A stretch of 5,745 bases of DNA from Heritagella caecorum (GTDB lineage Bacteria; Bacillota; Clostridia; Oscillospirales; Acutalibacteraceae): NCBI GenBank assembly GCA_904419035.1, contig CAJFQL010000120.1, positions 1-5,745 of the forward strand, in the 5' to 3' direction. The first letter of the stretch is position 1; each line of letters begins with the position of its first letter. Below the pieces are notes generated by a model. The model searched no databases, was not told the DNA's origin, and was given only the letters and a program-made list of their open reading frames with translations. This document shows positions 1 to 5,406 of this stretch, in pieces. Position numbers and translations under genes: made by a program.

Positions 1-150
1 GTCGTCGCGTATCAGCCCAACGGCTCCCCATATATCGAATGTATCCGGTTTGCCCTATACTGCGCCGCCGTTATCTTGCGCCGCTTTCTTTGTCAAGGTG
101 CTTTATCAGCCGCGCAAAGTGGAAAAGGGAAAACACTTTGCAAATGCGGT
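1..150. other. Left-edge stretch without a supportable gene
   Basis: No frame on either strand gives a convincing gene here. On the minus strand, an 18-codon frame is open from about 54 to the window edge but has no start codon. An ATG at 31 (minus) begins a second frame that runs off the edge, with only a weak ribosome-binding sequence. A perfect minus-strand TTGACA lies at 91-96, but the hexamer 17 bases downstream (TAACGG) is a poor -10. In Tn916-type elements the genes after the Orf8-like gene are regulatory, excisionase and integrase genes, so this may be the leader of such a gene. That is inference. Confidence 0.3.
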
Positions 151-405
151 TTAGTCTCGGTAAATCTTAAAATTCAGGACAGCTTGCATGAGTTTTGTTT
201 GCAGCCGTTCCCGCAAGTCCTCGTCTATTCCCCAGTAGGTATTTCCGTTTTCATCACGGATTTTCTTCATAGACAGGTGGGCTATGTAGCTTTGATAATG
301 CTGCAAAACAATTTTCATGGCGTCAGGGTCGCCCTTTGTCGCGGCTAAAATGACCGGGAAAGGTAATAAGCCGCGCTCATTACTGTTAGAGTTCATTCCA
401 TTCAT
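151..405 (-). CDS. Conjugative-transposon helix-turn-helix protein (Tn916 Orf8-like)
   Basis: This 84-residue protein matches, in length and pattern, the small 'helix-turn-helix conjugative transposon-like' family represented by Orf8 of Tn916. Visible family marks are the N-terminal LPFPVILAATKGDPDAMK (about residues 14-31), the HYQSYI segment (about 36-41), a KIRDENGNTYWGIDEDLRER stretch in the middle and the C-terminal FKIY. In Tn916, orf7 and orf8 lie in one transcript that feeds excision and transfer genes and regulates itself; the same role here is inferred from context. The ATG at 405 is chosen because GGAGGA lies about 8 bases upstream. It overlaps the end of the sigma-like gene by 20 bases, which suggests translational coupling. 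The protein is complete and shows no frameshift. Whether it binds DNA directly cannot be seen from the sequence. Confidence 0.85.
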   Translation of the reverse strand: MNGMNSNSNERGLLPFPVILAATKGDPDAMKIVLQHYQSYIAHLSMKKIRDENGNTYWGIDEDLRERLQTKLMQAVLNFKIYRD

Positions 406-823
406 CAGCGCGTTCCTCCAAAAATCTTTTTAGCAGTTCAAAAGAGCTTGTCCGTCGATACTGTACTGTGCTGCGGGGAATTTTCATCATTTCCGCAATC
501 TCCGCGTCTGTCATACTGAAAAAGTAATACAACAGTACAGCTTGACGTTTCTCGTCCGGCAGGGAATGTAAAGCGTCAGCTAACAGCTTTGCCGTTATCT
601 TCAAACCACCCGCGCAAAAGGCTTCTTCTTCCTCGTTGACAAAATAGCGGTCAACGGTATAAAGTTGCTTTTCTTCATGCGGGGAAAGGTCTGAAAAATA
701 AACTTCTCGGCGTTCCCGACTTTTACGCTCCCGCAGAGCGTCAATCAGTTCGTTGCGTAGCGCGTGTTTGCAATACGCATTAAACTCACATCTGGTCTGC
801 CATTCAAACCGTTCGGGGTTCAT
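386..823 (-). CDS. Sigma-70 family-like regulator (Tn916 Orf7-like)
   Basis: This 145-residue protein has a C-terminal sigma-70 region 4 type helix-turn-helix. The core is HSLPDEKRQAVLLYYFF (about 86-102), followed by MTDAEIAEMMKIPRSTVQYRR (104-124), the recognition helix being around IPRSTVQYRR. The charged N-terminal half (FEWQTRCEFNAYCKHAL, then RERKSRERR) resembles Orf7 of Tn916, a regulator of conjugative transfer, more than an ordinary ECF sigma factor. The frame is open upstream to 964, but that part overlaps terminator and leader structures. The ATG at 823 has an excellent Shine-Dalgarno (GGGGGTGAG), so I take it as the start. The downstream Orf8-like gene overlaps its 3' end. Expression is probably controlled by the leader peptide and terminator at 941-1134 and perhaps by a hairpin over its own ribosome site. 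Confidence 0.88.
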   Translation of the reverse strand: MNPERFEWQTRCEFNAYCKHALRNELIDALRERKSRERREVYFSDLSPHEEKQLYTVDRYFVNEEEEAFCAGGLKITAKLLADALHSLPDEKRQAVLLYYFFSMTDAEIAEMMKIPRSTVQYRRTSSFELLKRFLEERADEWNEL

Positions 824-828
824 AGTCT

Positions 829-852
829 CACCCCCTTTCCGTCCCAGGGGTG
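829..852 (-). promoter_or_regulatory. Hairpin that can hide the sigma-like gene's ribosome site
   Basis: In the minus-strand RNA, CACCCC (847-852) can pair perfectly with GGGGTG (829-834), leaving a 12-base loop. The 3' arm is most of the Shine-Dalgarno of the gene starting at 823. If it forms, it would limit translation initiation. The pairing is seen in the sequence; its regulatory effect is inference. Confidence 0.4.
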
Positions 853-897
853 GGTTATTTATCCCTTTTCGGCTGCCTTCCACGGACGCACCGCAGA

Positions 898-926
898 TTT
901 GCCAACCGGAATGGCAAACTTTTTTT
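898..926 (+). terminator. Possible plus-strand terminator or leader hairpin
   Basis: A perfect 7-base inverted repeat, TTTGCCA (898-904) and TGGCAAA (912-918), is followed on the plus strand by C and a run of T residues (919-926), as in a rho-independent terminator. No plus-strand gene lies upstream, so it may only block antisense transcription. Alternatively it may act as a hairpin in the minus-strand leader of the sigma-like gene. Confidence 0.35.
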
Positions 927-940
927 AAAAAGTTTTTCTG

Positions 941-980
941 AAAACAAAATGCGCCCGTCTGCAAGACACAGACAGGCGCA
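941..980 (-). terminator. Attenuator-type intrinsic terminator after the leader peptide
   Basis: Arms at 950-961 and 969-980 pair over 12 positions with one mismatch and a 7-base loop. On the minus strand the stem ends in GGGCGCA and is followed by TTTTGTTTT. It begins 20 bases after the stop codon of the 33-codon leader ORF and 118 bases before the sigma-like start. A terminator placed between a leader ORF and its gene is the layout of transcription attenuation, as known for tet(M) and several antibiotic-inducible genes. Read-through would be needed to express the two genes downstream from an upstream promoter. Confidence 0.75.
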
Positions 981-999
981 AAGGAAATATTAAGAGTAT

Positions 1000-1101
1000 T
1001 TAGATGATATGATAGTTCATATTCATAACCAGAATAACCCGTGGTGGTGGACGGGCTTTTTTTAATAAGTTAGGGGGATTTGGGGCATAGAAAAAGGACA
1101 T
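1000..1101 (-). CDS. 33-residue leader peptide with Pro-Pro-Pro run
   Basis: This short ORF begins at the ATG at 1101 and stops with TAA at 1000-1002. Its ribosome site is very strong: AAGGAGG about 7 bases upstream. The peptide starts MSFFYAPNPP, carries KKARPPPR at about 14-21 and ends in VMNMNYHII. Proline runs are known to slow or stall ribosomes. The good start signal, small size and a terminator 20 bases beyond the stop suggest a regulatory leader and not a functional protein. I do not recognise it as a named leader, though the arrangement resembles those upstream of ribosomal-protection tet genes and other ribosome-antibiotic resistance genes. A resistance gene may once have stood here and been lost, leaving the leader before the sigma-like gene; that is inference. 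Confidence 0.65.
   Translation of the reverse strand: MSFFYAPNPPNLLKKARPPPRVILVMNMNYHII
1038..1063 (+). terminator. Hairpin within the leader ORF; terminator-like on the plus strand
   Basis: CCCGT (1038-1042) and ACGGG (1051-1055) form a 5-base stem with an 8-base loop, followed on the plus strand by C and seven T residues. That is a terminator shape in the plus direction. The same bases are also a hairpin in the minus-strand leader RNA, covering the three proline codons. Because no plus-strand gene precedes it, the leader-hairpin reading may be the relevant one. Confidence 0.4.
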
Positions 1102-1134
1102 GGCGATACCTCCTTGATACCGCCGTGTCCTTTT
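1092..1134 (-). promoter_or_regulatory. Long hairpin presenting the leader ribosome site
   Basis: AAAAGGACATGGCG (1092-1105) pairs with CGCCGTGTCCTTTT (1121-1134) over 14 positions, broken by one T-G position, with a 15-base loop. In the minus-strand RNA the loop holds AAGGAGG and the 3' arm contains the leader ATG. The start codon is therefore in a stem while the Shine-Dalgarno is exposed. This could tune leader translation or stabilise the 5' end of the RNA. Confidence 0.6.
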
Positions 1135-1162
1135 GAGAATTGCTAAAATATTCTATTACCGC

Positions 1163-1193
1163 TTTATAACAACAACGGCGGCTTTGATTTCAA
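1163..1193 (-). promoter_or_regulatory. Candidate promoter for the leader and sigma-like transcript
   Basis: On the minus strand a TTGAAA (1188-1193) is followed after 19 bases by TATAAA (1163-1168). Each hexamer matches the sigma-A consensus at five of six positions, although the spacing is longer than ideal. A second -10-like TAGAAT lies at 1150-1155 without a good -35. Transcription from here would start about 20-30 bases before the leader hairpin. Confidence 0.4.
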
Positions 1194-1205
1194 AAAACCG
1201 CCGTT
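1174..1205. repeat. Inverted repeat across the candidate promoter
   Basis: AACGGCGG (1174-1181) and CCGCCGTT (1198-1205) are perfect 8-base arms, with a smaller TTTGA/TCAAA dyad inside. The repeat covers the -35 element of the candidate promoter, so it may be an operator. It also lies about 100 bases after the ATPase stop and could act as a weak terminator of that operon, since the minus-strand stem is followed by TTGTTGTTATAAAG. Confidence 0.4.
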
Positions 1206-1241
1206 TGGCCTTTTAGTTAAGATAAGACGCATGAAAACTCT

Positions 1242-1281
1242 GCCGCCTATACAACGGTTTTTTTTATTTCCGTTGGACGGC
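1242..1281 (-). terminator. Imperfect hairpin after the ABC operon
   Basis: CAACGG (1252-1257) pairs with CCGTTG (1270-1275), and an outer GCCG (1242-1245) with CGGC (1278-1281). The structure begins 25 bases past the ATPase stop codon. On the minus strand it is followed by GGCAGAGTTTTC, not a clean T run, so it may stabilise the mRNA end as much as terminate. I see no better terminator for the operon. Confidence 0.35.
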
Positions 1282-1305
1282 TCAAATACGAATTTTCTAT
1301 TTTGC

Positions 1306-2199
1306 CTAACTCAAAAAAATGTCCTCTAAAGTCGTTTTTTGTAAAGCTACTGAAAAAATTGATACTCCGCATGACACAAGAGCATTTATTAAATGCGGAA
1401 TATCAGATTGAGCTTTAACCTCAAAGACCAAATAGAGGTCCGTAGCTTCTAAGAGAGAATATCTATCTATCAAAGATGAAATATTAAAATCATCTGGTCT
1501 ATGACACTGTATTTTTACAATGATTTTTTTAGTGTGTTCATTGATAACGTCCTCTATACCTCCACTAACTTGAAATACGCCCCGATTGAGAATTGCGATA
1601 TGTGAGCATAATCGGTTTATCTCGTCAAGATTATGTGAAGCCATAAAAATTGTTGTCCCACCTTGATTGAGCTTTTCAAAAAGATTTTGTAAATGAATAA
1701 CAGAAGCCGGGTCAACACCTGATGTTGGTTCGTCTAAAATCAAGAGTTTTGGATTATCCGCGATTGCCTGTGCAATAGCAATTTTTTTCTTCATTCCGAA
1801 AGAGTACGTCTTTATTTTTGCTTTCATTGAAACATTAAGCTCAACTTTTTCAAACAAAGAAGAAATATCCTTTTTGTTAAGGTGCTTTCTCTTAAGGGAC
1901 ATCATATAAAATAGAAACTCCGAACCTGTCATATCTCCAAATAGTTCAGATACGTCGGGCATAATCCCTATTTCTCTTTTTACCGTATTCAATGCTGTTT
2001 CTTCTGCATTACAGATACTGAAAGTGCCAGACGATTTATTCACCACCCCACAAAGAATGTTAATTAAGGTGGATTTTCCTGCACCGTTTTTTCCAACCAA
2101 TCCCCAAAATTCTCCTGCTCGAATATCCAAATTTAAACCATTCAAGACTACTTTATTTTTGTATGATTTTCTTAAATCTCTAATTTCTACAATTCCCAT
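1306..2199 (-). CDS. ABC transporter ATP-binding protein
   Basis: This 297-residue protein is the nucleotide-binding subunit of an ABC-2 type exporter. It shows Walker A GKNGAGKST at 36-44, a signature region YSFGMKKK at 132-139 (in place of LSGGQ, as in NatA/CcmA-like and bacteriocin-type ATPases), Walker B LLILDEP at 152-158, the D-loop SGVD at 160-163 and the switch histidine at 189. The Q-loop position reads IGIMPD, without glutamine, like the LPE forms of this subfamily. Residues from about 215 form a C-terminal extension typical of ABC-2 ATPases. The ATG directly follows the permease stop (TAAATG) with AAAGGACGG upstream, so the two are probably translated together. The substrate is unknown: lantibiotic or bacteriocin immunity, other drug export and ion export are all possible. 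Confidence 0.93.
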   Translation of the reverse strand: MGIVEIRDLRKSYKNKVVLNGLNLDIRAGEFWGLVGKNGAGKSTLINILCGVVNKSSGTFSICNAEETALNTVKREIGIMPDVSELFGDMTGSEFLFYMMSLKRKHLNKKDISSLFEKVELNVSMKAKIKTYSFGMKKKIAIAQAIADNPKLLILDEPTSGVDPASVIHLQNLFEKLNQGGTTIFMASHNLDEINRLCSHIAILNRGVFQVSGGIEDVINEHTKKIIVKIQCHRPDDFNISSLIDRYSLLEATDLYLVFEVKAQSDIPHLINALVSCGVSIFSVALQKTTLEDIFLS

Positions 2200-2880
2200 T
2201 TATAAGTCCGTCCTTTTGAAAATCAGTATTGCAATACTCAAAATAAAGAAAATTATGAGTAGCAATAATAGTATTGTTATATTCAGTTCCAACATATAGG
2301 TGTACGGAAAAAAATATTTACAAAGGCTATTTTTAGCCAGTGCAAGCAATCCCAAAAACGGAAGAACAATTCCAATCACAAGTCCTAAAAAATTACTTGA
2401 AATACTTCTTTGAGTGATTACAGATACCAGTATGACAATACTGTTGTAATAGAGCATTGCAATCACATTCGTTATCAGTTCTGTTAAGTCAAATTTTCCA
2501 TATCTAAAAAATAAGAAAATATAAATTGTTATAAAGCAAGCAATCCAGAAAAGGGCATTTGCAAGATATTTTCCTATAATATAATCTACTTTAGATACCT
2601 TACTAATAACTAATCTGGCAGATTTATTTCCTGTTTCTCTATTGATACAGTTATGAGAAAGGATAGATGAGAATAGGTATCCTAAAAGAATAACCGCAAA
2701 CTTAATTACTACAAAAAATGAACCTGCATATGTTTCGTTATCTATAAATCCGATTTCCGTTGAAGTCATAGAGAATAACCGCTCAAGAGATATACCCAAA
2801 ATAATAAAAAGCAAAATAAAAAAAATTGAGCGAAAACTTAGTATTTGGCGGCGAAACTCCATATAAAACACGGCTGTCAT
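2200..2880 (-). CDS. ABC-2 type transporter permease
   Basis: This 226-residue protein is almost entirely hydrophobic, with about six membrane segments near 17-31, 52-73, 106-125, 133-155, 163-182 and 200-221. Between the second and third lies a cytosolic loop NRETGNKSARLVISKVSK (80-97), the position where ABC-2 permeases carry their conserved loop contacting the ATPase. It begins METxFRRQ-like (MTAVFYMEFRRQ), typical of exporters in this class. The start ATG overlaps the stop of the small upstream membrane gene (TAATG) and the stop abuts the ATPase start, so the three form one unit. No binding protein or large extracellular domain is present, consistent with export or immunity. The function is assigned by family pattern and neighbourhood; the substrate cannot be read from the sequence. 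Confidence 0.85.
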   Translation of the reverse strand: MTAVFYMEFRRQILSFRSIFFILLFIILGISLERLFSMTSTEIGFIDNETYAGSFFVVIKFAVILLGYLFSSILSHNCINRETGNKSARLVISKVSKVDYIIGKYLANALFWIACFITIYIFLFFRYGKFDLTELITNVIAMLYYNSIVILVSVITQRSISSNFLGLVIGIVLPFLGLLALAKNSLCKYFFPYTYMLELNITILLLLLIIFFILSIAILIFKRTDL

Positions 2881-3119
2881 TATTCACCACCTTCTTTCTT
2901 GTTTTTGTCCCGGCATAATACCCAAGCAAGAAGTAACAAAATTTCGGGGATAAAAAATATCTTGAAACTTTCCCCAAATGAAGTATCTTTGAAAAATATC
3001 GGGCTGATACACATTAAAATCAATACTCCGAAAGGAATTATCGCTCCCCAAGCCCAGTGTTTACGGCAGCATAAGAAAATGTGTAGTCCTAAAATTAGTA
3101 AAGCAATAAATAATGTCAT
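2880..3119 (-). CDS. Small membrane protein of the ABC operon, unknown function
   Basis: This 79-residue protein is not one I can name. It has a hydrophobic N-terminal segment (MTLFIALLILGLHIFL), a CCRKHWAWG turn, a second segment (GAIIPFGVLILMCISPIFF) and a third (IFFIPEILLLLAWVL), ending in a charged tail DKNKKEGGE. That gives about three membrane passes. The ATG at 3119 is preceded by GGAGG about 7 bases away; a TTG-started extension to 3164 would run into the hairpin and is unlikely. It shares its stop with the permease start (TAATG), so it is probably an accessory subunit or immunity-type partner of the transporter. The ribosome site lies right after the T run of the upstream hairpin, so its expression may depend on read-through. 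Confidence 0.75.
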   Translation of the reverse strand: MTLFIALLILGLHIFLCCRKHWAWGAIIPFGVLILMCISPIFFKDTSFGESFKIFFIPEILLLLAWVLCRDKNKKEGGE

Positions 3120-3133
3120 GTCTGTACCTCCAA

Positions 3134-3182
3134 AAAATAAAATGCTATGTTCTGCTTCAAGCAAATCATAGCATTTTATTTT
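3134..3182 (-). terminator. Strong hairpin between kinase and transporter genes
   Basis: A perfect 16-base inverted repeat (arms 3134-3149 and 3167-3182, 17-base loop) sits between the kinase stop and the 79-residue membrane protein gene. On the minus strand the second arm ends CATAGCATTTTATTTTTT and is followed at once by GGAGG. It looks like an intrinsic terminator or attenuator partly separating the two-component genes from the transporter genes. The repeat is symmetrical, so it could also work in the other direction. Confidence 0.75.
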
Positions 3183-3207
3183 GCTTATTATGGCGTAGTC
3201 GTAACAT
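3166..3207 (-). CDS. Possible 13-codon mini-ORF after the kinase gene
   Basis: An ATG immediately follows the kinase stop codon (TGAATG) and opens a 13-residue reading frame, MLRLRHNKQNKML. It ends with TGA at 3166-3168, the last base of the hairpin's first arm plus one. There is no strong Shine-Dalgarno, so translation would rely on ribosomes re-initiating after the kinase gene. Ribosomes on it would cover the 5' arm of the terminator. The geometry is seen in the sequence; translation is speculative. Confidence 0.3.
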   Translation of the reverse strand: MLRLRHNKQNKML

Positions 3208-4509
3208 TCAGACAGGTAGCTCGTTACTTTTGGTTTTTACTCCGTATAGCACAATCTTGACAATAAATGTTCCATTCTCAAAAGTAGTATTCATTGTTCC
3301 ATTGTAATTATCAACAACCCGACGTATATTTTTTAGCCCCAGTCCATGAAACAGCGGGTCTGCTTTTTCTGAATGTAACATATTAGCCTTATCTGTCGCA
3401 CTGTTTTTCATTTCCACATACAGCATACTGTTGACATATTGCAATTTAAAAAATATATATGGTTTTTTCTCACGAATTTTTATGCAGGCTTCTATTGCAT
3501 TATCAAACAAGTTTCCCAAAAGTATAACAGCTTCCGCAAAAGAAATATCCAAATCTTTAGGGATAAGTATGCTTTCTGTTATTTTAATCCCTTGTTTGCC
3601 TGCTTCCGTCAATTTTAAACTTGTGATTGCGTCAATCCCAGAGTTACCCGTATAAACGGTTTTATCCGTTTCCCCTATCTGTTGGCTAAGGTCAGTTAGA
3701 TATTGCTCAATTTCACTATTATGGTATTTTGCAGCCAGATAAGATATAGTACCTATATGATTTTTTATATCGTGACGGATACTGCGTATCTGTTCATGCG
3801 CGTTAATCAGAGCTTCATAATGTGTTTCTTGTAAATGGAGCTGCTGCTCAAAAAGAGCTTTATCTACTTTTTCCTGCACAAGTTCGGACAATTTACCGTA
3901 CAGATAGAACACAAGAATGTTTACGGATAAAAACAGTACAAGGATAGGGAATTGTATCATGTTCGCTTCTGATATAGGCAAGGTGGAATTTGTTGCTAAG
4001 TATGAAGTATATGCCATACCTGTTATACTTGCAAACGGGATAAGGAGAATTGGAACCCACATTTTATACGGTAATACTATATTTGACGCAGAACATACTT
4101 TACCGGATAACAGGCAAAACAGGTAAAAAATTATATGAGGGAAAAATACAATAATAATCCCTAATTGATTTTCGCTTAGAGACATGGACTCTCCGAACGA
4201 AAACGCTGTAAATAGTGCTGCAAAGGATAAGGCAACAAGCGTAAAGTGAAAAATTATTTTTCTTTGCTTTGGAGCCGAATAAAATGGAAGCAATAAGCCA
4301 CTTAAAACAGATATTCCCCATACAGCGGTGTATGGAGCAAAAATGAAGGACGAAAGCAAAATAACAAGCCATTGAATTAGTCTGAATTTTTTTCTTTTCT
4401 CGGCTTTACCATACAGTTTTTCCATATACCGGCAAATAATGAGACTATCTACAAAGTTTAATGGTATGTAAATAACTGACAATAGAACATAATTGAAATA
4501 GCCGTCCAT
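3208..4509 (-). CDS. AgrC-like sensor histidine kinase (GHKL family)
   Basis: This 433-residue membrane kinase has an N-terminal sensor of about six membrane segments (residues 1 to about 205), then a coiled linker (about 206-240). The phosphoacceptor box is IRHDIKNH with His246. The GHKL ATPase domain carries the N-box LLGNLFDNAIEA at 330-341 and a glycine box FHGLGLKNIRR at 387-397. This architecture is that of AgrC-type kinases sensing peptides at the membrane and phosphorylating LytTR regulators. No agrB- or agrD-like gene is in the window, so the signal is probably made elsewhere or is an external antimicrobial; that is inference. The start ATG abuts the regulator's stop (TAAATG), with GGAGGTGTGAG as ribosome site, so the pair is translationally coupled. 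It is more AT-rich than the ICE backbone genes. Confidence 0.93.
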   Translation of the reverse strand: MDGYFNYVLLSVIYIPLNFVDSLIICRYMEKLYGKAEKRKKFRLIQWLVILLSSFIFAPYTAVWGISVLSGLLLPFYSAPKQRKIIFHFTLVALSFAALFTAFSFGESMSLSENQLGIIIVFFPHIIFYLFCLLSGKVCSASNIVLPYKMWVPILLIPFASITGMAYTSYLATNSTLPISEANMIQFPILVLFLSVNILVFYLYGKLSELVQEKVDKALFEQQLHLQETHYEALINAHEQIRSIRHDIKNHIGTISYLAAKYHNSEIEQYLTDLSQQIGETDKTVYTGNSGIDAITSLKLTEAGKQGIKITESILIPKDLDISFAEAVILLGNLFDNAIEACIKIREKKPYIFFKLQYVNSMLYVEMKNSATDKANMLHSEKADPLFHGLGLKNIRRVVDNYNGTMNTTFENGTFIVKIVLYGVKTKSNELPV

Positions 4510-5217
4510 TTACTCACACCTCCATTCCATGTACTGTAAATGTCTTTGCCTAACATGGTTTCTATAGTGTCTGCTTATAGGCAGAGAGATTTCATTTTTT
4601 AAGATAACGGTACTATCTGATAATTGCCTTATCTGCTCCATATTGACAACGTAAGAGTTATGTATTTGTAAAAATATATTTGCGTCCAACTGCTCCCATA
4701 GTTCGGAGATTTTTCCGTAAAATTCATATTCCTTCTCTGCTGTAACTAATTTTACTTTACGCCGATTTGCTTCAAAATATAGAATTTCATCAAAGGATAC
4801 TTGTAGCCGATTTTTGTTTTGCTTGAAAAAGAAAACTTGTTTGGCTGTCCGTATCTGTTCAATCGCTTTTTTAAGTACCGCATTGAGAGAAGTTTGAGTA
4901 ACAGGCTTTATTAAAAAGCGAAATGGAAGTACATCGAAAACGTCATATACATACTCTTTGTGGTCTGTAATGAATATAATTAGGGCGTTTTTATCAACAG
5001 AACGAATATATGCCGATGTTTCTATACCATTTCTTCCGGGCATTTCTATATCCATAAAGTAAATATTAAATATCGCGTTTTCCACTTCCATATAATGAAT
5101 TAAATCATCTCCCGATGAAAAAATTTCATATTCAATATCCTGCAAGTCTAATGAGGATATGTAATCTTCCATATAAGAAGAAACGATATTATTATCCTCG
5201 CAAACAGCTATTTTCAT
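4510..5217 (-). CDS. LytTR-family response regulator
   Basis: This 235-residue protein has a receiver domain and a LytTR DNA-binding domain. The receiver (1 to about 120) shows the acidic pair Glu7-Asp8 (CEDN), the phosphorylated Asp56 in FMDIEMPG, Thr84 (FITD) and Lys104 in FLIKP. The LytTR domain (about 128-230) shows FEANRRKVKLVT near 148-159, FLQIHNSYVVNMEQI at 182-196 and the end motif LPISRHYRNHVRQ. I take the ATG at 5217 because MKIAVCEDN is the usual start and GAAGGGAA lies before it; an upstream extension lacks support. It overlaps the small HTH gene by four bases (ATGA). Its kinase follows directly. Probable targets are promoters of this operon or of the transporter genes, but I see no clear LytTR direct-repeat site. 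Confidence 0.94.
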   Translation of the reverse strand: MKIAVCEDNNIVSSYMEDYISSLDLQDIEYEIFSSGDDLIHYMEVENAIFNIYFMDIEMPGRNGIETSAYIRSVDKNALIIFITDHKEYVYDVFDVLPFRFLIKPVTQTSLNAVLKKAIEQIRTAKQVFFFKQNKNRLQVSFDEILYFEANRRKVKLVTAEKEYEFYGKISELWEQLDANIFLQIHNSYVVNMEQIRQLSDSTVILKNEISLPISRHYRNHVRQRHLQYMEWRCE

Positions 5218-5390
5218 AAATGCGTTCCCTTCTTTCGCATATCCATAGGTTTTTCCGCGTCCTTTGGTATCAGCCACATATAGCCAATTTTTGAAACGCC
5301 GGGTATGCGGTTTTCTTCACATAGCTTTTGTACCCGCCTTTCTGAAATCCCCCATTTTTTCGCTGCTTCGGGGCATGACATATATTCCAT
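5214..5390 (-). CDS. Small excisionase/MerR-type helix-turn-helix protein
   Basis: This 58-residue protein belongs to the small HTH group found in many Firmicute ICEs. The HTH core is SCPEAAKKWGISERRVQKLC (about 5-24), followed by a wing ENRIPGVSKIGYMWLIPKDA. Such proteins resemble excisionases and MerR N-termini and usually act as DNA-binding regulators. I choose the ATG at 5390 because AAAGGACGG lies 8 bases before it; the ATG at 5411 is only about 9 bases from the predicted transcription start and has no ribosome site. It is the first gene of the operon and shares an ATGA overlap with the response regulator, so its level is probably tied to that of the two-component system. It may be an autoregulator; its target is unknown. 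Confidence 0.82.
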   Translation of the reverse strand: MEYMSCPEAAKKWGISERRVQKLCEENRIPGVSKIGYMWLIPKDAEKPMDMRKKGTHL

Positions 5391-5406
5391 ACTTAAACCG
5401 TCCTTT

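Noticed and set aside
68..96. Minus-strand promoter with perfect TTGACA
   Set aside because: The hexamer at the right spacing (TAACGG) is a poor -10, and no gene start follows convincingly within the window.
71..136. 21-codon minus-strand frame starting with GTG
   Set aside because: No ribosome site, no recognisable family, and of a length expected by chance.
76..348. 90-codon plus-strand frame
   Set aside because: Antisense to the Orf8-like gene, TTG start, no ribosome site; a shadow.
824..964. In-frame extension of the sigma-like gene back to 964
   Set aside because: It runs through the terminator and hairpins and lacks a ribosome site, while the ATG at 823 has GGGGGTGAG in front.
3120..3164. 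TTG-started N-terminal extension of the small membrane protein
   Set aside because: It would begin in the hairpin loop; the ATG at 3119 has a proper GGAGG site.
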